Notes: generated by a model not told the origin, from the letters alone. Counted from the first letter of the stretch, positions 15,528 to 23,222 are shown. The stretch: 39,770 nucleotides of DNA from Pedobacter sp. R20-19 (GCF_000708265.2 NZ_JCKI01000011.1:1-39770), one strand, 5' to 3'. Numbers and translations are program-made.

Positions 15528-18142
15528 TATTTAAAGATTAATTGAAAGCCGGCACCTTTAAGCTTTAGGTTATTGCCAAGTATAGAAATAGACCCTTTTA
15601 GCGCGACCATTCTGGTATGGATATCATACATACCAATACCCGACCCCTTCTCATCAGATTCCCTTGTTCCTAGATTGTATATAGCATCCGGGTTCCTTAA
15701 AAATATATCCGGCAGGCCTTTTCCGCTATCATAATAATCCATAACCAGTTTATTGTTATCGCTGGATAAGTTGACCAATATTTTCGTTGCCCCTGCTTTA
15801 ATAGAGTTAGAAACCAGGTTGTCAATAATAATATCAATATCAATCGTGCTTATCAAAGTGGTATGTTTAGTATGGTTGTTGATTTCAACAGGAAGCTTCC
15901 TCGACAGGGCGGAGTCTTTAACATATTCCTCGATATACTGCGACAGTTCAACTTTATGCTTGGCACTTTTATAATCAAAATTTGATTTGATAATAATCGC
16001 CGAAACCTTTAGAGCCCTATCCAAGTTACTTTTAATAAAATATAGGTCTTCCCTGGTTTTCTTGTCAAATGAATCTATGCGGTTGAATAGTTCTTCGAAA
16101 TGTGACGATGCATTGCCGACATATAGATCAATAGAATGAACTAGCTGCTCTGCATCATCACCGCTTAATGTTTTTCTGGTAGCGCTTAAATAGTTGTTCT
16201 TCTGTTTCTCAAGCGATAGCTTTTCGTTTAGGTCCTTGTTTTTTTCTTCTTCCCGCTCCCTTTTTTCCTGTTCTTCCTTTGCCTTTTGCTCAGCTAAAAG
16301 TCTCTCAAACTGTGCTTTATAACGTTCCTTTTCTTTACGCTCTGTCGCTAATTCTGCCTCGCGACGCTTTTGTTCTTCCCGTTGTGCTCTCTCTTCAGCT
16401 TTTTTTCGCTTTTCTTCCTCTTTACGCGCATGCTCTTCTGCAGCCTTTCTTTTTTCCTCCTCTTCGTGTGCCTTTTTTTCAGCGGCCTCTTTATCAGCTA
16501 ATAACTTCCGGTAATTTTGTTCCGTCAAGAAGATTTTTTCCTTTAGATCTTCATCACCTGTAGATTCGGCTATTTTTTCTAAATCTTTAATGAATTTTGG
16601 TTGAACTTCTTCAAGATTTTCATTGACCAAGTCAACAAGGTTTTTATCGTATTCGATAATTTGTATTTCCTTGTTATCCGCTAGGCCTTTCATAAGCTGG
16701 ATAAAGTCGATCTTGCTACCTAAATTAGCTTTGGCCTTCGAGTAATCTTCAGAATCCTTATCGGTTGCCAATAAATTATCACGAAGTCTCTTGCCTTCGC
16801 TATCAGAATTAAAATATTTTTTCTTTAAAAATGCTTCGCCCCAAAGTACACCTACCACGTAGCGTTCTAATCTTTTTAGACCAATCTCTTTAAATGCTTC
16901 TTGTAGTCGTGAAGAGCCCCAGGTGTCAACTAAACCTCCATCCCTGCTGGATACTTCCTTAAATTGCTCGAATTCTTCTGTTATAATATCTACCCTCCCA
17001 AAAAGCTCGCGTGAACTTAAGAAACGGTTATAACCTTGTTGGGCCCTAAAATCTAAGCCCCAACTATCATCGCCAGTATTACCGTAAGGTTGTACTCTAA
17101 AGCCATTTTTAAACAAGAACACCGAGCCGTAATTAATCGGTTCAATCCCCATTAGCCTTGTGAAATTAGTTTTTGCACTTCTATTGAGGAAATAAAGGTT
17201 GATCTTTAAGTTGTTCAGGAGTGGGGCGAAATGATTCGGCTCTTTTATATAATAAACCTGTGTGCCGCGGTCAATTAGCTTTGTTTCTATGATATCATCC
17301 CCGAAATCAATGTCAATTTGAGTGGTTTTTAAGTTTAAAATATCAAGAATCGAATTTTTAACAGGCCCGTTAATTATATCGCGCTCTAATATAGGCTTGT
17401 TTTTTTCATCAAGTTTGGACTTGTCCATTTCCTTGTATTTCTCGCATACAATTTCTATCGTAAACGTTTTTGTCTCGGAAAAGGGGTTTATCAACTTTTC
17501 AAGGGAGTGCTTTAAGTTCTTTATTTTATCGCGTTCCCAGGGATACGGTAAGCCAGAAATTTCCAGTATGGTGCCATTCTGCGCATTTTCGGGAAATGTA
17601 ACATCGCTGCCTATGGCTGGGTAGCTTTTATAAGGAACCTTTATTTTGCTAAAATCTTGTTTGGCGTCTTGTTCAAATTTCAACCAGTTGATGTCAACTC
17701 GGCTAATAATTCCAGACTCTTTTGCCCGCGTTTTTAGAACGAGGTTTTTCCCAAGCCTATCGCATGAGAATCTCCCGATCCCTTTCGCACCGGCGTAAAA
17801 TCTTTTTGCTTTGATTTTATCCCGGTACGATTCCCGGCTATCATCATTATCATTGCTCGTGTCGTCTTCGATTTCATCGTCATCGTGATCTTCGCTACCG
17901 TCCTTCTTGGCCGAATATGCAACAGCGAACCATTTATTTTCCAAGTCGGGTTTTGACATGCCCTTGCCGTCATCAGCGATAATGATCCTGTTGTCCTCGA
18001 AAACGATAGTTACATGTTGAGCATGTGCGTCGTAAGAATTCTTTACCAGTTCAAATACAGCAATATATTCATCGGTAATAAGATCTTTACCGATAATGTT
18101 TTTTAAACCCGTTTTTATTGAAAATGATAATTCTTCTCCCAA
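15527..18142 (-). CDS. Double GHKL ATPase: MORC/HSP90-type N-terminus, coiled coil, histidine-kinase-like C-terminus
   Basis: Of 871 residues, the first ~135 form a GHKL ATPase: FELVKNSYDAHA (E31, N35, D38), IADDGKGM (57-62) and GAKGIGRFSCDRLG (118-131). A segment to about 440 with a KNGFRVQPYG motif resembles the transducer domain of MORC/HSP90-like proteins. Residues ~545-655 are an extreme Glu/Lys/Arg/Ala coiled coil. Then comes a helical hairpin with H669 (QLVHSIDLYVGN) as a possible phospho-acceptor, and a second ATPase with N-box DNLVSNSIKAGA (774-785), DSGKGL (805-810) and GSGIGMYD (833-840). The start is TTG, two bases after the methyltransferase stop. No later ATG would keep the first ATP motif. 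An acidic Asp-rich insert (~82-102) sits inside the first ATP lid. Confidence 0.85.
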   Translation of the reverse strand: MGEELSFSIKTGLKNIIGKDLITDEYIAVFELVKNSYDAHAQHVTIVFEDNRIIIADDGKGMSKPDLENKWFAVAYSAKKDGSEDHDDDEIEDDTSNDNDDSRESYRDKIKAKRFYAGAKGIGRFSCDRLGKNLVLKTRAKESGIISRVDINWLKFEQDAKQDFSKIKVPYKSYPAIGSDVTFPENAQNGTILEISGLPYPWERDKIKNLKHSLEKLINPFSETKTFTIEIVCEKYKEMDKSKLDEKNKPILERDIINGPVKNSILDILNLKTTQIDIDFGDDIIETKLIDRGTQVYYIKEPNHFAPLLNNLKINLYFLNRSAKTNFTRLMGIEPINYGSVFLFKNGFRVQPYGNTGDDSWGLDFRAQQGYNRFLSSRELFGRVDIITEEFEQFKEVSSRDGGLVDTWGSSRLQEAFKEIGLKRLERYVVGVLWGEAFLKKKYFNSDSEGKRLRDNLLATDKDSEDYSKAKANLGSKIDFIQLMKGLADNKEIQIIEYDKNLVDLVNENLEEVQPKFIKDLEKIAESTGDEDLKEKIFLTEQNYRKLLADKEAAEKKAHEEEEKRKAAEEHARKEEEKRKKAEERAQREEQKRREAELATERKEKERYKAQFERLLAEQKAKEEQEKREREEEKNKDLNEKLSLEKQKNNYLSATRKTLSGDDAEQLVHSIDLYVGNASSHFEELFNRIDSFDKKTREDLYFIKSNLDRALKVSAIIIKSNFDYKSAKHKVELSQYIEEYVKDSALSRKLPVEINNHTKHTTLISTIDIDIIIDNLVSNSIKAGATKILVNLSSDNNKLVMDYYDSGKGLPDIFLRNPDAIYNLGTRESDEKGSGIGMYDIHTRMVALKGSISILGNNLKLKGAGFQLIFK

Positions 18143-18144
18143 AC

Positions 18145-19368
18145 CTAGTCTCTATATAATAACCTCTTTAAAACTTCGCCACTTTGCTCCCCGAAAAGAG
18201 GCGGTATAGCGTTGCCAATTTGAGTATACCGCGGCACATCTATCTTCCTCAATTTCCCACCAGTCGTATACTTTCCTGTAAACTCGTACCAGTCGGGGAA
18301 AGACTGTATCCGGGCATATTCTCTCACCGTTAAAATTCTGGGTTCTTGGTAATGTATATAATCATCGGGCAGTGTAGTCAAGGTTGGGGTAGGAAAATTC
18401 TTCCCAAGGGGAAAAATTGAATGCTTACTTATGTTTAACTGATCCTTTGTCGCCTTGTTTATTTTCTTATTTGAGGCATGGCTTGCTAAAAAATAGGTAA
18501 GCCTTTGTACAATTTTGGGGCTATGCCTTGCAAAACTGTGGCTATGAGGTATAAGATTAGTGTTCCCTATTCTTAGGTACTCCTGGTAGCGCGTTTGAGG
18601 GGTTTTGTAAAGTCCACTTGTAAAGCCTTTCCTATCGGGTGTTTGTGTTAAGCCATTTGATTTAAGTAAATCAGAGATCGCATGGCCCAGCGTCGGGTTT
18701 TGCGGGAGGTTTCTTTCTTGGAAGAAAGCTACCTTGTTCCTGCGCATCAGTTGGTAAAATTGTTTTGCTTTAATGTTCGACTCTTGAGCAACATCTTTGC
18801 GTATTCCCACTAAGATAAACCTTGTACGTTTTTGAGGCACCCCGAATTTTGAAAAGTCTAGCATTTTACCTTCTACCTCGTAACCCAACCTACTTAGAAT
18901 TTTTACTACATATTCAGAATAAACTTTTCCTTTAGATTTATTTTTCTCGAATTTCAACGTAAAACCTTTAACGTTTTCGAACAAAATCATTTTAGGTTTA
19001 ACATACATAATGAACTTTAAGTACGACCTGATTAGGCCGTTCCTAACATCATCCTCGTTACGCATCCCCGCCGTAGAAAAACCCTGACATGGTGGCCCAC
19101 CTGCAATTAAGTCAATCTGGCCACGAAGGTTGATTAATTCCGCTTTGTGGCTATTTAAGACCGTGTCAATTTCGTGGTTCGTAGGATCAAGCCATGCTGG
19201 CCAATCAAAATGATTTTTCTTGTCAATGAGGTTGTGTTTGAGCGTGCCAAAAGCATCCTTATTTTTTTCAATCGCGAACAATCCTTTCCAACCAGCATTA
19301 CGTAAACCTAGAGACAGTCCACCACACCCGGCAAATAAATCGATGTAGTATTTAGAGTTTTGAGGCAT
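18145..19368 (-). CDS. C5-cytosine DNA methyltransferase (Dcm family)
   Basis: The product has 407 residues from the ATG at 19368; an upstream TTG at 19392 is less likely because the conserved fold begins at once (YYIDLFAGCGGLSLGL). All key motifs are present in canonical order: motif I DLFAGCGG (10-17), motif IV GGPPCQGFS with catalytic C94, motif VI ENV (131-133), motif VIII QKRTR (179-183), a variable target-recognition region (~200-345), motif IX REYARIQSFPD, and motif X QIGNAIPP (383-390). It would methylate cytosine C5 at a sequence that cannot be read from the protein. It lies 24 bases after the glycosylase gene and 2 bases before the ATPase gene. No restriction endonuclease gene accompanies it. 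Confidence 0.95.
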   Translation of the reverse strand: MPQNSKYYIDLFAGCGGLSLGLRNAGWKGLFAIEKNKDAFGTLKHNLIDKKNHFDWPAWLDPTNHEIDTVLNSHKAELINLRGQIDLIAGGPPCQGFSTAGMRNEDDVRNGLIRSYLKFIMYVKPKMILFENVKGFTLKFEKNKSKGKVYSEYVVKILSRLGYEVEGKMLDFSKFGVPQKRTRFILVGIRKDVAQESNIKAKQFYQLMRRNKVAFFQERNLPQNPTLGHAISDLLKSNGLTQTPDRKGFTSGLYKTPQTRYQEYLRIGNTNLIPHSHSFARHSPKIVQRLTYFLASHASNKKINKATKDQLNISKHSIFPLGKNFPTPTLTTLPDDYIHYQEPRILTVREYARIQSFPDWYEFTGKYTTGGKLRKIDVPRYTQIGNAIPPLFGEQSGEVLKRLLYRD

Positions 19369-19392
19369 ATAAAATATAATACGGCTAAGCAA

Positions 19393-20070
19393 CTAAATAT
19401 AGGGAATATTATAATTATTAAAAAATTTACAAGTAACTGATAATGAGCATAATGAACACTTAGGTTTTCTTGCTTGGCATACTATCGCGGCGAAATCCAG
19501 AATTGCCCAGCTAATTTCTTTAGAATTTTTGTGTTTTACAACCTGATGCGCTAGGGCTTGCAAATAGCGATCATACCTAATATCAGCTTTCTCGCGTGGT
19601 CCAAAATACCGTTCCAGTACCCTTGCCATATTGACATCAATTAAGGGCTTCTGGCGTTTGTGAATTAACAATTCTACGGCATTAGCAATATATTGGCCCA
19701 TGAACGGGATTTTGTTAAGCAATTCCCTTTCCTCAGGGATTTCGCCATTGATTTCGATCATGTGTTTCGCTAACGCGCTTAGGCGCTTGGCACGCTGATT
19801 ATATAAACCAACTGGTTTTAGCACCAGAGCCAGTTCTTCGACATTTGCGGCAGCAATACTATGCCAGCTGGGGTATGTTAATATAAACCGTTCATAAAAC
19901 CCGGCAACCGTTTCCGCTTTAGTCCGCTGTAAAAGCACCTCGGAAATAATTAACTGGTAATTGCTTAAGTGGGCTTCGCGCCAGGCAAAAAAGCGACGGT
20001 TTCCCTCAAACCAAGCCAACAGCCATTGTTGGAATAACTTGATTTCAGTGCCACTAATTTCCTTTTCCAT
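19393..20070 (-). CDS. MIG/MutY-like mismatch DNA glycosylase (HhH-GPD with Fe-S cluster)
   Basis: The 225-residue protein has the full HhH-GPD layout: FAWRE near 28, SEVLLQRT (E44), LYNQRAKRL (89-97), a helix-hairpin-helix at ~115-135 (IPFMGQYIANAV), catalytic Asp in LIDVNMARVLERYFG (D145), and a C-x6-C-x2-C-x5-C cluster (C198, C205, C208, C214). The N-Q-R-A stretch, the Tyr at 127 and the V/I-D-x-N-x-x-R-V pattern are closer to the MIG thymine glycosylase of methanogens than to MutY, and the MutY C-terminal 8-oxoG domain is absent. MIG-type enzymes remove T opposite G, the product of 5-methylcytosine deamination. That matches its place directly before a C5-methyltransferase. First gene of the operon. 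Confidence 0.85.
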   Translation of the reverse strand: MEKEISGTEIKLFQQWLLAWFEGNRRFFAWREAHLSNYQLIISEVLLQRTKAETVAGFYERFILTYPSWHSIAAANVEELALVLKPVGLYNQRAKRLSALAKHMIEINGEIPEERELLNKIPFMGQYIANAVELLIHKRQKPLIDVNMARVLERYFGPREKADIRYDRYLQALAHQVVKHKNSKEISWAILDFAAIVCQARKPKCSLCSLSVTCKFFNNYNIPYI

Positions 20071-20796
20071 CTACAGATAACACCAACCGGCGCACATTGG
20101 TTTAAGTTGTCTTATTAATGTTTAACTGTAATTACGGATTGTCCAGCTTTAAAATCAAAACGGTTCATGTCCTTAAAGGTCCGCAAGGTCATTTTTTACA
20201 TCGGTTTGCGATAGGCCAACTAAGAAAAGTTTAAATGATGATGAGCACTGTGGATTTTGAACCATCGTCTTGACGACCGTAGCCCAATTCGCGTATAGGC
20301 TCGAATCAAATATTAACAGACTAATTGATTCAATTATCAAAAAAAATGATTCGATATCCCTAAATTATAGAGCTGTGAATTTTCTGCTACCAACAAGAGA
20401 TAATTGAACATTATCAATGGATACCACTATTTTCGATGTACCCAAATTTAGTCTGACATGTAAGTTCTTATTTGATTAGATTGAAGATAATTGGTAAAAA
20501 GGCGTAGTTATTTTAGAGCATGGCTGAAGTCAAAGATTCTAAGTCTTCTAGCTCATCTACTCTATTATAATTTTACTATATGCTTTTGCAAATTATAAAT
20601 GAAATTTAATGTGGCGTTTTTAGACAGTAAAATTTATCCTTTTACGCATTTGTTACGGTTTCGATAATTTAATTCCAAATCATAGCAGGCCTTTAATTGA
20701 GGATTCGCTAAGCTAAAATCACGAACAGCGGGTAACTGAATTTTTTAAGCCCTTTTACAGTACAAGCGGGACGCTTGCGCTAGATGAGCAACAGGT
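20071..20796. other. Gene-free stretch upstream of the five-gene operon
   Basis: No convincing gene is seen. It must contain the operon promoter. The best candidate (minus strand) is TTTTG at about 20160, 21 bases before TAATTACA, a weak match. It also holds the right copy of the diverged direct repeat (20505-20666). Confidence 0.5.
20505..20666. repeat. Diverged direct repeat, right copy, flanking the five-gene operon
   Basis: GTAGTTATTTTAGAG, then GCTGAAGTCAAAGATTCTAA and GTCTTCTAGC, and at the end CTTTTACGCATTTGTTACGG then TTTC, line up with 13758-13922 in the same orientation and with nearly the same internal spacing. The strongest conserved part is the last ~25 bases. Confidence 0.6.
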
Positions 20797-21369
20797 TCAA
20801 TAGTTCGCTTTACGCAAACACCAGGTTGTCATACTTCTGAGGTTCTGGACATTGGTCGTTTTGATGGGTTCATAAAGTTCTCCACCCAGTTCATTGCTTA
20901 ACCGGAGCAACATTTCCTGATTCACCAGGAAGCGCTCCGAACCATCAGGAAGCAGGTACCTGCCATTTCCGAGGAAGCTAATTAAAGACTCAATCCCGAT
21001 ATCAGAAGCCAGCCGGCAGAAAAAATAGCCTCCGGGCTTAAGCACCGCCCACATGGAATTCAGCATGGCTTCAAAATGATTTTGATCTGCTGCAAAATGT
21101 AAGACAGCACTGCTGATCACCAGATCGAAGCTTTCCTTTTTAAACGGCAATTTTTCCACTGCAGCCACCTGGAAGTTATCTTCTGAAATCACCTGTCCAA
21201 ATGCCCCGGCAAGGCTTCTCAGTTGCGCAATTGCTTCCGGATTCTGATCGACCCCGAAAACCTGAGCCCCGCTTTGCAGGAAATAAGTAAGATTTCTGCC
21301 GGTGCCGCAACCTGCATCCAGGATAACGCGACAATCGTTGTAAGTGCCTTTGAGTAGCTGATCAAACAA
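20797..21369 (-). CDS. Class I SAM-dependent methyltransferase with interrupted N-terminus
   Basis: The 190-residue open frame has the Rossmann SAM motif VILDAGCGTGRNLTYF, an acidic GVDQNPEAI motif II, a post-II FDLVISSAVLHF segment, and LKPGGYFFCRLA. It therefore belongs to the methyltransferase-11 type acting on a small molecule. The frame starts at a TTG (21369). Upstream in the same frame an ATG at 21417 opens MKKQHL, followed by TAG (codon 7, 21397-21399), then ETFGNLDIY running straight into LFDQLL. That upstream stretch looks like the true N-terminus with a Tyr or Gln codon turned into amber. The gene may be dead, or translated from TTG without ~17 residues. Confidence 0.75.
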   Translation of the reverse strand: MFDQLLKGTYNDCRVILDAGCGTGRNLTYFLQSGAQVFGVDQNPEAIAQLRSLAGAFGQVISEDNFQVAAVEKLPFKKESFDLVISSAVLHFAADQNHFEAMLNSMWAVLKPGGYFFCRLASDIGIESLISFLGNGRYLLPDGSERFLVNQEMLLRLSNELGGELYEPIKTTNVQNLRSMTTWCLRKANY

Positions 21370-21744
21370 ATAAATGTCTAGGTTTCCGAAGGTCTCCTAT
21401 AGGTGCTGCTTTTTCATAACAGGGCAAAGATAACAGATACTAAAGGACAACAAACTTGTCTCATGAAATAGCTTTCATTTTAGTTTTTAATATGAGCTAT
21501 TTCGTGAGACTTTTTCACTACCTAAATCTGCTTAAAATATAGCTGATACTACTGTTATAAAACTTATAGGCTAACCTAACCCGAGGGGTTTCAAACAAAA
21601 AACAGCACTTTGAGGGAACCATAATTTTTAATCTTTTCACCTATTTATAATTGCAATTATCCATCTAAAATGCTGTAATTTAAAGTTGTAAAAATATTCT
21701 AAAGGCACGATAATTGTTTTGATTAAACTTAATCGATTAATAAA
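21370..21744. other. Intergenic stretch with a long inverted repeat
   Basis: Apart from the interrupted methyltransferase N-terminus (to 21417) and the inverted repeat at 21458-21510, no gene or clear promoter is seen. Confidence 0.5.
21458..21510. repeat. 16-bp inverted repeat
   Basis: GTCTCATGAAATAGCT (21458-21473) pairs with AGCTATTTCGTGAGAC (21495-21510) with one A/G mismatch and a 21-base loop; TTTTT follows on the plus strand. No plus-strand gene ends nearby, so a terminator role is doubtful. A regulatory site or mobile-element end is possible. Confidence 0.6.
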
Positions 21745-22437
21745 ATGGAGCAAAAAGGTGGATGGACCATTATCGTAAATGAATACGGGATGACTATCGA
21801 CGTATTGCTTGATTTATATATGTCACTATGCGATTCTACAACCTCAAAAAAAATCAATTTGACCGATCTTGGAAAAGCTATAGAAAAACAATTAAAAAGT
21901 ACCTACGAAATAAGTTACGACAAACTCTGTTACACTACCGGCAATATAAAGAATGGTTTAGATTATCTTCCTACTAAAAAATATGTGCGTCCTGTTGTTA
22001 AGCATGTACAGGTACATATAAAACTTCATCAAAGGATCATATATCATATCAATCAAAAGCTTGGAAATGAGCATTTAGTAGATGTAAGAGATGCCAATAA
22101 GCTAATCGGATTATATGGGAAAGTAAACAAGATTGGCGGAACGGAAATCTATCTGAAAGAGACTTTTATACCATCAATTATTAAAGGCTTGGATAAAAAT
22201 ACGATTCCTCATGAGTTCGGACATTCATTAGGTCTCTACCATGTAGACGAACCTTGGGTATGGATAAAAAGCATGAGGGAACAGTGGAATATTCAAAAAA
22301 TGATCAAGAATAAGACGAATATCATGTACGGAGGTGGTGGGGTATATTTAAATGATAGAACCTCTACAACAATTACTCCCGAACAGATGAACATCATTAT
22401 TGAAAATTATAAATTAGGCAGATTAAATCTAGGTTGA
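21745..22437 (+). CDS. Metzincin-like zinc metalloprotease, possibly a detached toxin domain
   Basis: The 230-residue protein contains TIPHEFGHSLGLYHVD, which is the full H-E-x-x-H-x-x-G-x-x-H zinc motif (H156, E157, H160, H166). It is followed by NIMYGGGG with M194 as a candidate Met-turn. These mark a metzincin catalytic core. There is no signal peptide; the N-terminus (GGWTIIVNEYGMTIDVLLDL) is not hydrophobic enough. The next gene overlaps by one base and encodes a small membrane protein. A protease domain without a secretion signal, paired with a tiny membrane protein, is the layout of toxin-immunity pairs left from polymorphic toxins. That reading is inference; a cytoplasmic protease is equally possible. 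Confidence 0.65.
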   Translation: MEQKGGWTIIVNEYGMTIDVLLDLYMSLCDSTTSKKINLTDLGKAIEKQLKSTYEISYDKLCYTTGNIKNGLDYLPTKKYVRPVVKHVQVHIKLHQRIIYHINQKLGNEHLVDVRDANKLIGLYGKVNKIGGTEIYLKETFIPSIIKGLDKNTIPHEFGHSLGLYHVDEPWVWIKSMREQWNIQKMIKNKTNIMYGGGGVYLNDRTSTTITPEQMNIIIENYKLGRLNLG

Positions 22438-22712
22438 TGAGTATATATACAAAACCCACTTTATTAGCTATTGCGGTTTTTATCGTAATAACTCTTATTT
22501 ACTCAACATTTGAAGCCGAATCTGACGGTTTTAGTTTAATTGGTTTTCCTTTAACGTTTAACAAATATACAGAAGGCAAAATAGATCCCTCTGATATTGG
22601 ATTGGCCCATATCGGCTTCAATACCAGTAATTTTCTATTAGATATGCTGGTGTTATTGGTGTTCATTTGGGGATTTAATTTCATTTGGATAAAATTTTTA
22701 AAAAAAACATAG
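22437..22712 (+). CDS. Small membrane protein, possible immunity partner of the metzincin
   Basis: The product has 91 residues from the ATG at 22437, which overlaps the TGA of the protease gene by one base. The frame also allows a TTG one codon earlier. Two membrane helices are evident: LLAIAVFIVITLIYS near the start and LLDMLVLLVFIWGFNFIWI near the end, with a polar loop between and a KFLKKT tail. I do not recognise the family. The translational coupling suggests a joint function with the protease. A possible terminator hairpin follows at 22720-22781. Confidence 0.55.
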   Translation: MSIYTKPTLLAIAVFIVITLIYSTFEAESDGFSLIGFPLTFNKYTEGKIDPSDIGLAHIGFNTSNFLLDMLVLLVFIWGFNFIWIKFLKKT

Positions 22713-22719
22713 TGCATGA

Positions 22720-22781
22720 AATTGACACCCATCGTAAATGTTTGCGGTTCACTAGCTCTTATCCGCATAATGGTGTCAATT
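22720..22781. repeat. Nested hairpin after the metzincin pair
   Basis: AATTGACACC (22720-22729) pairs with GGTGTCAATT (22772-22781). Inside, GCGG (22744-22747) can pair with CCGC (22763-22766). No T-run follows. It may end transcription of the preceding pair or be a small dispersed element. Confidence 0.5.
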
Positions 22782-22914
22782 CCTTTACAACTGTTCTTTC
22801 CCCAAAGGTCGAACTGAAAAAGTCAACCTAGCAGCGCTACTCATCTATTGGATTAACAACACCTTACTGCATAAAAAAGCATAGTTAACACTAAAATTAA
22901 AACTAACTACGGCT

Positions 22915-22940
22915 TGGTACCCGGAGCCAGAGTCGAACCC
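22915..22940 (-). other. tRNA 3'-end-like fragment
   Basis: On the minus strand it reads GGGTTCGACTC followed by TGGCTCCGGGTACC, which looks like a T-loop and acceptor 3' strand. The T-stem does not pair well and no other tRNA part is present. It lies 54 bases beyond tRNA copy 2 on its downstream side. Confidence 0.3.
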
Positions 22941-22946
22941 AAATAG

Positions 22947-22974
22947 AAAAAGCCATCATTTCTGATGGCTTTTA
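22947..22974 (-). terminator. Terminator of the second tRNA-Gly/tRNA-Leu unit
   Basis: On the minus strand AAAAGCCATCA and TGATGGCTTTT form a perfect 11-bp stem around GAAA with a T-run, 20 bases after tRNA-Leu copy 2. The stem sequence differs from the one at copy 1. Confidence 0.9.
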
Positions 22975-22993
22975 TTTCGATTTTTTTTTGAAG

Positions 22994-23077
22994 TACTCGG
23001 GGCGGGAATCGAACCCGCACGCCTTTGAAAGCACAGGATTTTAAGTCCTGCGTGTCTACCAGTTCCACCACCCGAGC
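22994..23077 (-). tRNA. tRNA-Leu (anticodon TAA), copy 2
   Basis: The sequence is the same as the gene at 10281-10364, with the same anticodon loop CTTAAAA and long variable arm and no encoded CCA. The 72-base spacer to tRNA-Gly is also nearly identical to that of copy 1. Confidence 0.95.
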
Positions 23078-23149
23078 ATTAGCCTGTTCCGAAATCCTTC
23101 GGTAGGTTAACCTTTTAAAATAAATGCCTCCTGGTAAGAAGGCATTTAG

Positions 23150-23222
<73 letters not shown>

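Noticed and set aside
14143..18142. Detocs-type two-component defence system
   Set aside because: That system uses a phosphorylase-type effector with receiver domains. None is seen here, and the kinase-like protein has an added MORC-type ATPase.
19369..19392. TTG start for the cytosine methyltransferase
   Set aside because: The ATG at 19368 directly precedes the conserved fold; the extra eight residues look like random translation.
14143..20070. Ordinary type II restriction-modification system
   Set aside because: No PD-(D/E)XK, HNH, GIY-YIG or PLD nuclease motif was found in any of the five genes or their neighbours.
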